From an uncultured Barnesiella sp. (GTDB lineage Bacteria > Bacteroidota > Bacteroidia > Bacteroidales > Barnesiellaceae), in contig CALUFO010000007.1 in the NCBI GenBank assembly GCA_944320015.1, positions 1-64,000 on the forward strand: 64,000 nucleotides of DNA. Direction: 5' to 3'. The position numbers and the translations under genes are program-made. The notes below the pieces were generated by a model. It saw only the letters and a program-made list of their open reading frames with translations. It did no database searches and was not told the origin of the DNA. This document shows positions 24,807 through 33,416 of the stretch, piece by piece. Numbering within the stretch: position 1 is the first letter of the stretch; every line of letters starts with the position of its first letter.

Positions 24807-27545
24807 TCAATAAAATCCTATCCGGTTTAGAGCTATGTATTTGTGTTTATCGTTTATTTCGAAACAGTCGACATCCGACGGCAATATAAGTGTCTGTGGC
24901 GATTGGTTTTTTGTGTCGCTCAGCCGCACATAGATATTTTGTATGATAGTCTGTGAGACGATTTTCATGGTTCGGGCGTTGGCATAGCAGGAGTAGCGGT
25001 CCGAGGCGAGGTATTTTATGTAACGCCGCATGATGGTCTCGGCTTCTTGCTCAAAGGCGAATCCTTTGTCGGATAGCATCTGTTTCAAGATGTCGAGCAG
25101 TTCTTCTTGCGAATAGTCCTCGAAGATGAGGGTATGGTCTATTTCGGGGGCGCCGTTGTCAATGAGCAACTCGACCAATTCTTGGCGTGGCGCTTGATTT
25201 TCTGCGATGATGAGTGCATGGGTTCCGGGCAGGGACGAGGTAAACTGAGCCAGTTTGATGCGCAGTTGCTCGGTGTCGAAGGTGTTTTCGGTATTCTTGA
25301 ATTTGGGAGAGTCTCCGTCGATGAACAAGAGGCCTTGTTGCGATCGTTTCATGGCGTCTTCCAGAACTTCGTCTACTCTGTAATCGGGTATATTGTAGAG
25401 TTGTTCTCCTTTTATTTCGACGAATTGGCCGTTGTCGAGAATGTTCATCGCTTTCAGTAAATCGGCCATAATTTCGGCGACTGTGCTTTTGCCGGTTCCG
25501 GTATTCCCGGAGAAACTCCATTTCAGGGGAATTTCGCCGAAAAAGTTTTTCCCATTTTCGTGTAGCATTCGAGCTACTTTGACAAAGTTGTGTATGGCTT
25601 TTTTCACGCTGTTCAGTCCTATCATGCGGTCGAGGCGGGCCAAACATTGTTCGATGGTTTGCTCGTCGAATTTCTCGGATAGGATAAGTTCTTTTTCGTC
25701 CGACTCGTTGGGAATATCCGTTCGCTCGATGGTGGTGAGCAATTGTAGGTCGGGATTTCCCATTTCGTATATCCCGTCGTTGGCCAAGCGGGTGGCCATT
25801 GCCGGCAGTATTTGTGAGGAGATGATACGGTTGACAAAACGGGCGTTCCCGAAGTGCCGGTCTCGGGTTTTATATTCTTTTTTGATGAGGGCGAACAGGG
25901 CTTCACGGGCTTCGTCGGTAAATCGATAGCCTTCTCGGCGGGTGGTCAGTTCGGCAATTTCCAGTAACTCTTCGGGGGTATAGTCCTCGAAATGGAAGGT
26001 AAACGGGAATCGGGACTGTAAGCCGGGATTCGACTCCATGAGCAGTTTCATTTCTGCCGGATAGCCGGCGAGAATAACGATTGTCCCGAAATTGTCGTCG
26101 GATAGCTTGGGGAGCAGGGTTTCGATTACCCGGTTCCCAAAATCGCGTTTGTCGCCGTCCTTGTCGTTGGTAAACAGGCTGTAAGCCTCGTCGATGAAGA
26201 GCACGCCTCCTTTGGCGGCTTCGATGGCGGCTTCGGTTTTTTGTTCGGTTTCACCCAACCATTTCCCAACCAGTTTGCTGCGGTCGGTGCGTATGACATG
26301 CCCTTTTTCGAGCAGTCCCATTTTATGGAATATTTCGCCGATGAAATCGGCCACGGTAGTTTTTCCTGTTCCCGGGTTTCCGGTAAAAATCATATGCAAT
26401 GGCGGGATAGAGGCTTTCAGCCCGGCTTTTTTGCGGGCGTTCAATAGTTTTACATAGTTGAGATGCTCGGTGATATTCTGTTTCAGCGAGTCCAGTCCTA
26501 TCATCTCTTGCAATGAGTCCATCGCATCTTTTTCCCCGGCAGGGTTTATTTCTTTCTTTTCGCCGATTGGCGGACAGGTTTGTATGGTGAACAAGTTGTA
26601 TTCTCCCACTTGCTCGTCGCCAATGCGGAAAGGAGCGTTGATTATCTTTTTCCCCAAGAAATAAATTTCGACCGAGTATTCTCCCCGGTTGTAATCCTCG
26701 AAGTCGACGGGCTCTTGGAATGCCCATAGTATATTCCCCTCCTCGTCTTTTTGTGTGACAAAGCGACCGGTCGTATAATATTCGGTTAATCCTGTGGCAT
26801 TTTTTATTTTCAATGCGTATTCATATTCTTTGAGCAGTTCTTCCCCTTTTTGTTTGGTGATACAACAAAGCCCTATGTAATAATTGTTGTGTTTTTTAGG
26901 ATCGATGCTTGTATAGGAGACCGCAGGCTGGTCGGGCGAGGGGGTATCCTCGTCGAGTCGGAACAACAGGTAGTTGTTTAATTCGAAGAGGGTATTGTAT
27001 TGCTGGGAGAATGGTAAGATGGTAAATTCTTTGAGCTTATAGTTGTTCTTGTCGGATAAGCGGGTGAAGCGAATTTTCCAATCGCCGATGAGCCTCTCTC
27101 TTTGAGAAAGATCGAAACTGACGTTCAGCAGGCTTTCATCTTCGGTAGATATTTCACTCGAAATCTCTACTCGGTCACAGGTGTCTCCTTCGGGAGAAAT
27201 CAATTCGACCGAGAAGTTTTCGGTCCATTGAACCTCCTTGTCGTATATGTTGGTTCCGATACATACCGCCGAGGCGTGTATGAATTTGCCTTCATCGACG
27301 CTGAATTGTGTGCGGTTCGATTCGGTGAGTTCCCATGCTTCGGTGGGGGTGATATAGATTTGAACCTCTTGAAATTCGAGGTCGTTATCTGTGTCGTCGC
27401 TTTCTAAAAATTCACGGAGCAGTTGGTCGTACTGTTCTTCCGACAGTTCATCGGCTTCTTTGTCTTCACGAGAGATGATGTCGTCGGGCATCGGTATAGA
27501 CAAAAGTTTGTCGACCGTATGGTCTTTTTTGGTTTTCTTTCCCAT
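24807..27545 (-). CDS. Tandem AAA+ ATPase (SpoVK/CbbX-like) with a degenerate second ATPase site
   Basis: A 912-residue soluble protein. Residues about 55-330 form a beta-rich region with three similar sections, matching no domain I know. The first AAA+ module (about 345-600) is of the SpoVK/CbbX type: Walker A GNPGTGKTT (389-397), Walker B VLFIDEA (Asp452-Glu453), sensor 1 ILAGYP, arginine finger SRF (Arg512). The second module (about 635-880) has intact Walker A GNTGTGKST (680-688), but Walker B reads LLFIDGD, so the catalytic Glu is Gly744, and no arginine finger is apparent. This module probably binds but does not hydrolyse ATP. Role unknown; a remodelling or scaffold function is inferred. 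No membrane segment is seen. Confidence 0.8.
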   Translation of the reverse strand: MGKKTKKDHTVDKLLSIPMPDDIISREDKEADELSEEQYDQLLREFLESDDTDNDLEFQEVQIYITPTEAWELTESNRTQFSVDEGKFIHASAVCIGTNIYDKEVQWTENFSVELISPEGDTCDRVEISSEISTEDESLLNVSFDLSQRERLIGDWKIRFTRLSDKNNYKLKEFTILPFSQQYNTLFELNNYLLFRLDEDTPSPDQPAVSYTSIDPKKHNNYYIGLCCITKQKGEELLKEYEYALKIKNATGLTEYYTTGRFVTQKDEEGNILWAFQEPVDFEDYNRGEYSVEIYFLGKKIINAPFRIGDEQVGEYNLFTIQTCPPIGEKKEINPAGEKDAMDSLQEMIGLDSLKQNITEHLNYVKLLNARKKAGLKASIPPLHMIFTGNPGTGKTTVADFIGEIFHKMGLLEKGHVIRTDRSKLVGKWLGETEQKTEAAIEAAKGGVLFIDEAYSLFTNDKDGDKRDFGNRVIETLLPKLSDDNFGTIVILAGYPAEMKLLMESNPGLQSRFPFTFHFEDYTPEELLEIAELTTRREGYRFTDEAREALFALIKKEYKTRDRHFGNARFVNRIISSQILPAMATRLANDGIYEMGNPDLQLLTTIERTDIPNESDEKELILSEKFDEQTIEQCLARLDRMIGLNSVKKAIHNFVKVARMLHENGKNFFGEIPLKWSFSGNTGTGKSTVAEIMADLLKAMNILDNGQFVEIKGEQLYNIPDYRVDEVLEDAMKRSQQGLLFIDGDSPKFKNTENTFDTEQLRIKLAQFTSSLPGTHALIIAENQAPRQELVELLIDNGAPEIDHTLIFEDYSQEELLDILKQMLSDKGFAFEQEAETIMRRYIKYLASDRYSCYANARTMKIVSQTIIQNIYVRLSDTKNQSPQTLILPSDVDCFEINDKHKYIALNRIGFY

Positions 27546-27713
27546 GGTATTTCGGATTTGTTTTTAGGACGAAGATAATAGTTTGTGGTCAAAGAGACAA
27601 ATCGCCGGTTCATTTAATTGGAGCGGGCAAATAAAAAACGACGGGAAATGGAGCCTGTCTTGTGCGGGCTCCGTTGTCATAAATCCTGCGGGAGCAGCGG
27701 GCGGCCAGAGGAA

Positions 27714-28388
27714 TCAGAAACTTTCGGTAACAACCCTGATGTCGCTGCGGTCGGCAAATTGCAGGGTGAACCAGATTTTGCCTTCGTCGTTGATTTTCTC
27801 GATAGTGACTGTGCAACTCTCATATTGAACACGTTCGTTTGCACGCTCGCACATTGCCGCGATTCCGTTGCTTAATTTCCCTTTTTGCGAGAAATCGCCT
27901 TGGGCCGAGAAGCGGAATAGTTTGCCGGTCTCGATGTAGATAAATCCATAGGAACGAGTCATTTGGTCGGTCGCCGAACCTGTGATATCTATGCCGGGTT
28001 CGCAACTCACTTGCAAACCGGGAGTTTCCTCGGTCTTGACGCTTGTGCCTATCCACGATTCTACACGGGGTGTGGAGTCGATGTTGAACCCTAATTGGTA
28101 GGCGTTGGCTGTGATGGTAAACGAGTAGGCAAGGCTTTCGCCCGAGTCGAGAATGGCGGTGAGCGTGGCTTTTCCCTCTTTGATTGCCGTTACGGTGAGT
28201 TGCCTTCCCGACAGTTCATAGGTGATGACCGACTTGTCGGTGGTGATGGTGTAGGAGCCCGATTGGGGCAGTTGGATAGAAACCGTTTCGTCTACCCGCA
28301 TGTTGAACTCGGTTTGTTGCATTTCCTCCCCCTCGGCGCAGCCGCAAAGCAGGAAGATAGCCGCCAAAGAGATTAAGATATATCGCAT
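27714..28388 (-). CDS. Lipoprotein of unknown function
   Basis: A predicted lipoprotein of about 224 residues. The signal MRYILISLAAIFLLCGC ends in a lipobox with the modified Cys17. An Ig-like section (about 25-95) has the Big2-like pattern of SYTITTDKSVITYELSGRQLTVTAIKEGKATLT, as in bacterial surface proteins; the remainder (about 100-220) has a strand pattern but no named domain. A start 18 bases upstream (28406) is possible. It lies 36 bases downstream of the endonuclease gene and is probably co-transcribed with it. Confidence 0.7.
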   Translation of the reverse strand: MRYILISLAAIFLLCGCAEGEEMQQTEFNMRVDETVSIQLPQSGSYTITTDKSVITYELSGRQLTVTAIKEGKATLTAILDSGESLAYSFTITANAYQLGFNIDSTPRVESWIGTSVKTEETPGLQVSCEPGIDITGSATDQMTRSYGFIYIETGKLFRFSAQGDFSQKGKLSNGIAAMCERANERVQYESCTVTIEKINDEGKIWFTLQFADRSDIRVVTESF

Positions 28389-28424
28389 ATATTTTGTTGC
28401 TTCCATAGGTCGTATGATAGAATT

Positions 28425-29834
28425 TTATTCAACAATTTGCACCCGCATTTTTCCGCTTACCGCCGGGGAGGTCGTGGTGGTGAATTGCACGGTGTGCAAT
28501 CCAGTCGAGAGGTTGGCGGGCGTAAAATGAGTGGCCGCTTGGCCGTCGACGGTCCATTTGGCTTCTACCGAATTGTTCAGCCGCAGGGGCACGGCGTTGT
28601 CGCTCTTTTTGTACGATGGTTTCAAGCCGATAATTTGTAGGTAGGCGACATCGGTCGACAGGACAGTCCCGGTGATTGCTATGTCGGAGGGCTGTGCCAA
28701 CTCGTCGCTCGACAACCGCAGAGTGATGTGGCGCGAACCGACTGTTTGGGGCGAGAATGTGACGACGAGGTTGTAGCCGGTCGTGTTCAAGACATCGGCC
28801 GAGATCGAAGTCGCCGACACAGAAACTTCTCCCTGACTGTCGTTTTGTAACGCTACTGTGATATTGCTTGTGAGGTTTCGCCCTTTCACATGTATTTCTC
28901 TTTTTTTCGAGGTTCCGGCCCCGATGTGTCCGAAATCGATTTCGCTTTCCGAAAGAGAAATCCTCGGAGCCGAGTTGTTCCCGCCCGAGAAACTGAACTC
29001 ATAGTCAACCGAGTCGCCCCAGATGTATTCCACCAGATTGGGATAATCGATGTAGGGGTTGCGGTTCCCTTGAAAACTATATACGGCATTGTTCCGGTCG
29101 ATTTCCTTGTTGCTCACGGGGTCTTCCCGGTGCCATTTCAGCAGCAGGGAGAGGCCGTAGGCCGTGAGTGTGGGATAGCTGTTTTGGGCAAACATGGTAG
29201 TGCCCAGAGAGCGCCATGTATAGTCTTGGTAGCAGGTGATAAAGTAGAGATACATGCGGGCGAAATCGCCTTTGTATTCGTCGGCCGGTTCAAACATGTT
29301 GGTCGATTTTACGTTGACATATCCCGTCCCAGCCTTACTGACTCCGTTGTCGAAGGTGGCGGTGCTTACCTCGCCCAGCGGGTAATTGCTTTTGGCCGAG
29401 TTGGCACTAGCATCTGCCGGCACGAGATGATGCAGATCGTAAGTAGCATCGTACTGATAGGGGTATCCCGGAGTAGAGTTGTCGAAATCGCTGTCGCCCC
29501 ACCAGCTTTTGGGGACGCTGTGCTCGATATTCATTCCTTTGGTCGCACCGCTCGAGAAACTGTATGAGTTGTTGGAGTACATATCCCACACCTTGCCGTT
29601 GGGACGGACGTCGCTTTTCTTGAAAACCGTCCATGTACAAGGGAGGTTGTTATAATTGTAAGACCCGTAGGGCAGCCGGGTGTGGTTTTTCAATAGGAGG
29701 TGTAGTTCGGTTTTCAGTTCGGCGCCGCTTTTCCCTTCCAGCGAGTTGGGATAATAATCGCGGGGCATATCGGCCGAGAGGGAGAGCCAAACTCCGCAGA
29801 TAGCCGTGAAAAATGTGATATATCGTTTATTCAT
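28425..29834 (-). CDS. Secreted endonuclease I family nuclease with C-terminal Ig-like domain
   Basis: A 469-residue exported protein; signal peptide about 1-21. The nuclease domain (about 30-280) carries the endonuclease I family motifs NIEHSVPKSWWG (102-113, with Glu104-His105) and DLHHLVPAD (133-141), the beta-beta-alpha-metal site. After it, about 290-395, comes an Ig-like domain of the kind with SEIDFGHIGAGTSKKR and a TLRLSSDE strand, and a further tail domain. The protein should cut DNA outside the cell, for nutrients or defence. No typical T9SS sorting tail is obvious. It precedes a lipoprotein gene in the same direction. Confidence 0.83.
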   Translation of the reverse strand: MNKRYITFFTAICGVWLSLSADMPRDYYPNSLEGKSGAELKTELHLLLKNHTRLPYGSYNYNNLPCTWTVFKKSDVRPNGKVWDMYSNNSYSFSSGATKGMNIEHSVPKSWWGDSDFDNSTPGYPYQYDATYDLHHLVPADASANSAKSNYPLGEVSTATFDNGVSKAGTGYVNVKSTNMFEPADEYKGDFARMYLYFITCYQDYTWRSLGTTMFAQNSYPTLTAYGLSLLLKWHREDPVSNKEIDRNNAVYSFQGNRNPYIDYPNLVEYIWGDSVDYEFSFSGGNNSAPRISLSESEIDFGHIGAGTSKKREIHVKGRNLTSNITVALQNDSQGEVSVSATSISADVLNTTGYNLVVTFSPQTVGSRHITLRLSSDELAQPSDIAITGTVLSTDVAYLQIIGLKPSYKKSDNAVPLRLNNSVEAKWTVDGQAATHFTPANLSTGLHTVQFTTTTSPAVSGKMRVQIVE

Positions 29835-30046
29835 ACCGATTTAGTAAAGGGGCACCAAAGGTAGTGAGAAAGCTCGGAATCGCCAAAGTTTTTATCGGTT
29901 TTAGAATTTCTTATTGATTCGAGCGAGATTTTTTTGATATAATTTTCGGGTTCTTCTTTTTATTTTGGCTTTGGCTCGTATAATTATTGCGGCAAAAATG
30001 ATACCTTTGTCCCATATACCGTTGTCGCTTGAAAAAAGGATTCTTG

Positions 30047-30601
30047 ATGGAAAAAAATGGAGCGCAAAAAGGAATCGTCCAGTACGCTATGGAGTCGGGG
30101 GTATATTTGGGCCTCTACTTTGTGGTGAAGTTTGTTTTTGAGGTTTTCAGCATGGAATCTTTTTTTTGCAATACGGTCGCCATGGCCATGATGTTGTGTG
30201 TGCCGGTGGTCGTCTATACCTTGATGCGCCGGTATCGCAGGCTTGTGGGAGTGTCGTGCTATTTTTCGCAATTGTGGATGATGGGCATTTTGCTCTTTTT
30301 CTTTGCTTCGCTTATCAACAGTTTGGTTCAATACATCTATTATGTCTATATCAATCCCGATTATATAAGAGCGCAGTTCTTGGCTGCGGTGGAGTTGTTG
30401 GAAACATTCCGCCCGATGATGAAAGACCCCTCTTTGCTGGATATAGTCAAGGAGGGATTGGACAAAGGCAATGTGCCTTCGCCGATGTCGGTCGTGGTAG
30501 AGCGGATATGGGTAAACCTGTTTTTCGGCTCTTTGCTGTCGGCCGCGATGGCGGGACTTGCCATGTTTTTACCAATTAAGTCAAAAACAACAAAAAGATA
30601 G
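30047..30601 (+). CDS. DUF4199 membrane protein
   Basis: A 184-residue membrane protein with four hydrophobic segments (about 14-35, 40-57, 70-95 and 150-170), matching the DUF4199 family common in Bacteroidota, whose function is unknown. The start MEKNGAQKG is preferred over an ATG 18 bases upstream because of the hydrophilic lead-in usual in this family. A TACCTTTG -7 box lies at 30002-30009. The glycosyltransferase gene begins 6 bases after the stop; the pairing of DUF4199 with a GT2 protein is common in this phylum. Confidence 0.8.
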   Translation: MEKNGAQKGIVQYAMESGVYLGLYFVVKFVFEVFSMESFFCNTVAMAMMLCVPVVVYTLMRRYRRLVGVSCYFSQLWMMGILLFFFASLINSLVQYIYYVYINPDYIRAQFLAAVELLETFRPMMKDPSLLDIVKEGLDKGNVPSPMSVVVERIWVNLFFGSLLSAAMAGLAMFLPIKSKTTKR

Positions 30602-30607
30602 AAATAT

Positions 30608-31561
30608 ATGGATATTTCGGTAATAGTACCTTTATACAATGAAGCGGAGTCGTTGCCCGAATTGACCGCATGGATAGAACGGGTAATGAAAGCGAATAAC
30701 TACTCGTATGAGATATGGTTTATCAACGACGGGAGTACCGATGGCTCGTGGCAAGTAATCGAGTCGTTGCGCGAAAAGAATCCGTGTATCAAGGGAGTGA
30801 AGTTCCGTAGGAATTATGGCAAATCACCTGCGCTTTATGTAGGCTTTGAACGAGCCGAGGGCGATGTGGTGATTACTATGGATGCCGATTTGCAGGACAG
30901 CCCCGATGAAATTCCCGAATTGTATCGCATGATTACGGTCGAGGGCTATGACCTTGTCTCGGGCTGGAAAAAGAAGCGTTACGATCCGTTGTCCAAGACG
31001 ATTCCCACCAAACTGTTTAATGCCACGGCTCGCAAAGTGTCGGGGATTAAAAACCTGCACGACTTCAATTGTGGGCTGAAAGCCTATAAAAGAGAGGTGG
31101 TGAAGCATATCGAGGTCTATGGCGACATGCACCGCTATATTCCCTATTTGGCCAAGAACGCCGGGTATGATAAAATAGGCGAGAAGGTCGTTCACCATCA
31201 AGCCCGTAAATATGGGAAGACAAAATTCGGGTTGGACCGCTTTGTCAACGGTTATCTCGATTTGATTACCCTGTGGTTTTTCTCCCGCTTCGGGGTGAAG
31301 CCGATGCACTTCTTCGGGTTGCTGGGAAGTTTGATGTTCGTTTTGGGCTTTATCGCCGTCGTCTTTGTGGGAGCGAACAAGTTGTATTGCCTGTATAACG
31401 GCTTGCCCTATCGGTTGGTGACCGATTCGCCCTATTTCTATTTGGCGCTGACGGCCATGATTCTGGGCACGCAACTGTTCCTTGCCGGATTTTTGGGAGA
31501 ACTCATCTCCCGCAATTCGAGCGAGCGGAATAAATATCAGATAGAGACAGAACTTCAATAA
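30608..31561 (+). CDS. Family 2 glycosyltransferase with C-terminal membrane helices (GtrB/DPM-like)
   Basis: A 317-residue enzyme. The GT-A domain (about 1-225) has VIVPLYNEAESL at the start, FINDGSTDGS, and the metal-binding DxD in MDADLQDS (Asp92, Asp94). Two membrane helices follow (about 232-257 and 268-292), as in GtrB and polyprenyl-phosphate mannosyl/glucosyl transferases. It probably moves a sugar onto a polyprenyl phosphate at the inner membrane, for later use in an envelope glycan. The sugar is unknown. Confidence 0.85.
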   Translation: MDISVIVPLYNEAESLPELTAWIERVMKANNYSYEIWFINDGSTDGSWQVIESLREKNPCIKGVKFRRNYGKSPALYVGFERAEGDVVITMDADLQDSPDEIPELYRMITVEGYDLVSGWKKKRYDPLSKTIPTKLFNATARKVSGIKNLHDFNCGLKAYKREVVKHIEVYGDMHRYIPYLAKNAGYDKIGEKVVHHQARKYGKTKFGLDRFVNGYLDLITLWFFSRFGVKPMHFFGLLGSLMFVLGFIAVVFVGANKLYCLYNGLPYRLVTDSPYFYLALTAMILGTQLFLAGFLGELISRNSSERNKYQIETELQ

Positions 31562-31579
31562 TCGATAAACCATTGGGTT

Positions 31580-32122
31580 ATGAATGACAGCAAAGAAAAT
31601 AAATATCCCGATTTGCTGGCCTTGGTAAAGGCGAGGCGGTCGGTGCGGGCTTTTGAATCGACCAAGGTGGAGCGGGCGAAACTCGAATATATTTTGGAGG
31701 TGGCCCGGCTCGCTCCGTCGGCGGTAAATTTCCAGCCGTGGAGTTTTGTCGTGGTGAGGGAGCCAGAGCGTTTAAAGGCGCTCTATGAGTGCTATCCCCG
31801 GGAGTGGTTTGCCTCGGCGCCAGTATGTATAGTGGTGTGTGGAGACCATGCCGCCTCGTGGAAACGCTCGGCCGACAACAAGGATTTTTGTGATGTCGAT
31901 GTGGCTATCGCCACTGAGCACTTGGCGCTGGCGGCAGCCGAGCAGGGCTTGGGCTCTTGTTGGGTATGCAACTTCGACGCGCCACGATGCAAGGAGGTGC
32001 TTAATTTGCCCGATTCGTGGGAACCGATAGTTTTGTTACCTGTGGGCTATCCCGCCGATAATGCCGATAAAGAGCGCAAACGGAAATCGATTAACGATGT
32101 CGTGAAATGGGAAAGTTTCTGA
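31580..32122 (+). CDS. Nitroreductase family oxidoreductase
   Basis: A 180-residue flavoprotein of the nitroreductase superfamily. ARRSVRAF near the start binds the FMN phosphate, and RLAPSAVNFQPWSFVVV is the usual following motif. A helix with EHLALAAAEQGLGSCWV and the C-terminal VLLPVGYPAD complete the fold. It would use NAD(P)H and FMN to reduce an unknown substrate. The gene sits in the envelope run, overlapping the next gene by 16 bases. Confidence 0.9.
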   Translation: MNDSKENKYPDLLALVKARRSVRAFESTKVERAKLEYILEVARLAPSAVNFQPWSFVVVREPERLKALYECYPREWFASAPVCIVVCGDHAASWKRSADNKDFCDVDVAIATEHLALAAAEQGLGSCWVCNFDAPRCKEVLNLPDSWEPIVLLPVGYPADNADKERKRKSINDVVKWESF

Positions 32123-32634
32123 AATATCTCGTAGAGTCGCTGCTCGTGTGCGTCTGTGTGGCCGGTATGGGCGGTTGCGCTACCGATGGCTGTGTGGATA
32201 ACCGCAGCAGCATACCTTTGGCGCAATTCTATTCCTACGACGCGCAAGAATCGGCTCTGTCGATCGACTCGATTTCTATTTTCGGGATAGGGCAGCCTAC
32301 CGACTCGATGTTGCTCGACTCGGCTATCGCCGTCACCCAAGTTTATTTGCCGTTGCGCATCGCACACGATACGACGCAGTATGTCATTCGGTATGATCAA
32401 CAAGGTTTGTCATTACCCCGTTATAACGACACGCTCACATTTGTTTACCGCTCGTATCCCTATTTCGCTTCGATCGATTGCGGCGCGATGTACAACTTTG
32501 TGATCGACACATGCCGATATACACGCAACGTACTGGATTCGGTTGCGGTGACTGTCCCGGAGATTACAAATAAGAATGTAGAGAGTGTGCGTATTTTTTA
32601 TACCGTTCAATCCCCTGAGCCCGATGAGGAGTAA
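32107..32634 (+). CDS. DUF6452 family lipoprotein
   Basis: A 175-residue predicted lipoprotein. The signal peptide has a Cys-rich core and the lipobox MGGC with Cys24. The rest is a beta-rich chain of about 150 residues, including YSYDAQESALSIDSISIFG and YVIRYDQQG, which fits DUF6452 of Bacteroidota; function unknown. It overlaps the nitroreductase stop by 16 bases and its own stop overlaps the next gene by 11 bases, so the three are translated together. DUF6452 and DUF6048 genes are regular neighbours in this phylum. Confidence 0.75.
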   Translation: MGKFLKYLVESLLVCVCVAGMGGCATDGCVDNRSSIPLAQFYSYDAQESALSIDSISIFGIGQPTDSMLLDSAIAVTQVYLPLRIAHDTTQYVIRYDQQGLSLPRYNDTLTFVYRSYPYFASIDCGAMYNFVIDTCRYTRNVLDSVAVTVPEITNKNVESVRIFYTVQSPEPDEE

Positions 32635-33409
32635 AATTTTCATATTGTTTGTGCTGGCTGTTTTCTCTACGGTGGCGCAGCGGCGCATCACTCCGGTCGA
32701 TCCTACGGCCAAGAGAGATACCGTGACGGTTCAACCCGACAGCCTCGTGGACCAGTCCGACGAAGAACCCGAAATCGAAGGCTATCTTTTCCCGTTGCTC
32801 AACGGCCTGATGGTGAACGTGAATATTCTCGACGGAGTCACCCATTTGTTTGGACAAAGCTATGGCAATTATGAGATAACGGCCGAGTTGGACTTGCATA
32901 ATCGCTTTTTCCCGGTTTGGGAGGTAGGAATTGGCTATGCCGACAATACTCCCGATGACTTGAACTTTACCTACCGGAACAAGCCTGCGTTATACAATCG
33001 GGTGGGTATGAACTACAACTTCGGTTATAACAAGGAGGAAATGAGCTACTTTTATATCGGGTTGCGGTATGGATTTACCTTTTTCTCGTATGATATAGAT
33101 AATATTTCGATAGACAACGCATATTGGGAAGAGTCTGAGTCGTTGCGAATCGCCGGACAGAAATCGTGGGCTCACTGGGGTGAACTGTTGGGCGGTTTGC
33201 GCGTGCAGGTGTATAAGAATTTTTACATGGGCTGGACGGCACGTTATCGGTTGATGTTCGGGTATAAAAAGAATTCCTATTCCGAGCCGTGGTATATTCC
33301 GGGCTTTGGCCCGAAGGGCTCACCGTTTGGGTTTACCTATACGGTAGGCTATCGTTTCTCTTTGGGCAAAAAAGAGAAGGCCCCCGATGCGCAGCCTGTC
33401 ATAGAATGA
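32624..33409 (+). CDS. DUF6048 family outer-membrane-like protein
   Basis: A 261-residue exported protein. A signal peptide spans about residues 1-18 (MRSKIFILFVLAVFSTVAQ). The mature part has many amphipathic strands ending in aromatic residues (for example FYIGLRYGFTFFSYD and the terminal TYTVGYRFSLGKK), suggesting a beta-barrel, and fits DUF6048. An earlier in-frame start (32585) has no signal peptide, so the ATG at 32624 is preferred. That ATG overlaps the DUF6452 gene. The stop is followed 7 bases later by the MscS gene. Confidence 0.75.
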   Translation: MRSKIFILFVLAVFSTVAQRRITPVDPTAKRDTVTVQPDSLVDQSDEEPEIEGYLFPLLNGLMVNVNILDGVTHLFGQSYGNYEITAELDLHNRFFPVWEVGIGYADNTPDDLNFTYRNKPALYNRVGMNYNFGYNKEEMSYFYIGLRYGFTFFSYDIDNISIDNAYWEESESLRIAGQKSWAHWGELLGGLRVQVYKNFYMGWTARYRLMFGYKKNSYSEPWYIPGFGPKGSPFGFTYTVGYRFSLGKKEKAPDAQPVIE

Positions 33410-33416
33410 GTAGACA

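Noticed and set aside
27648..27672. GGAGCC/GGCTCC hairpin after the lipoprotein gene as a terminator
   Set aside because: The stem is short and the T run is too far from it; left out of the feature list.
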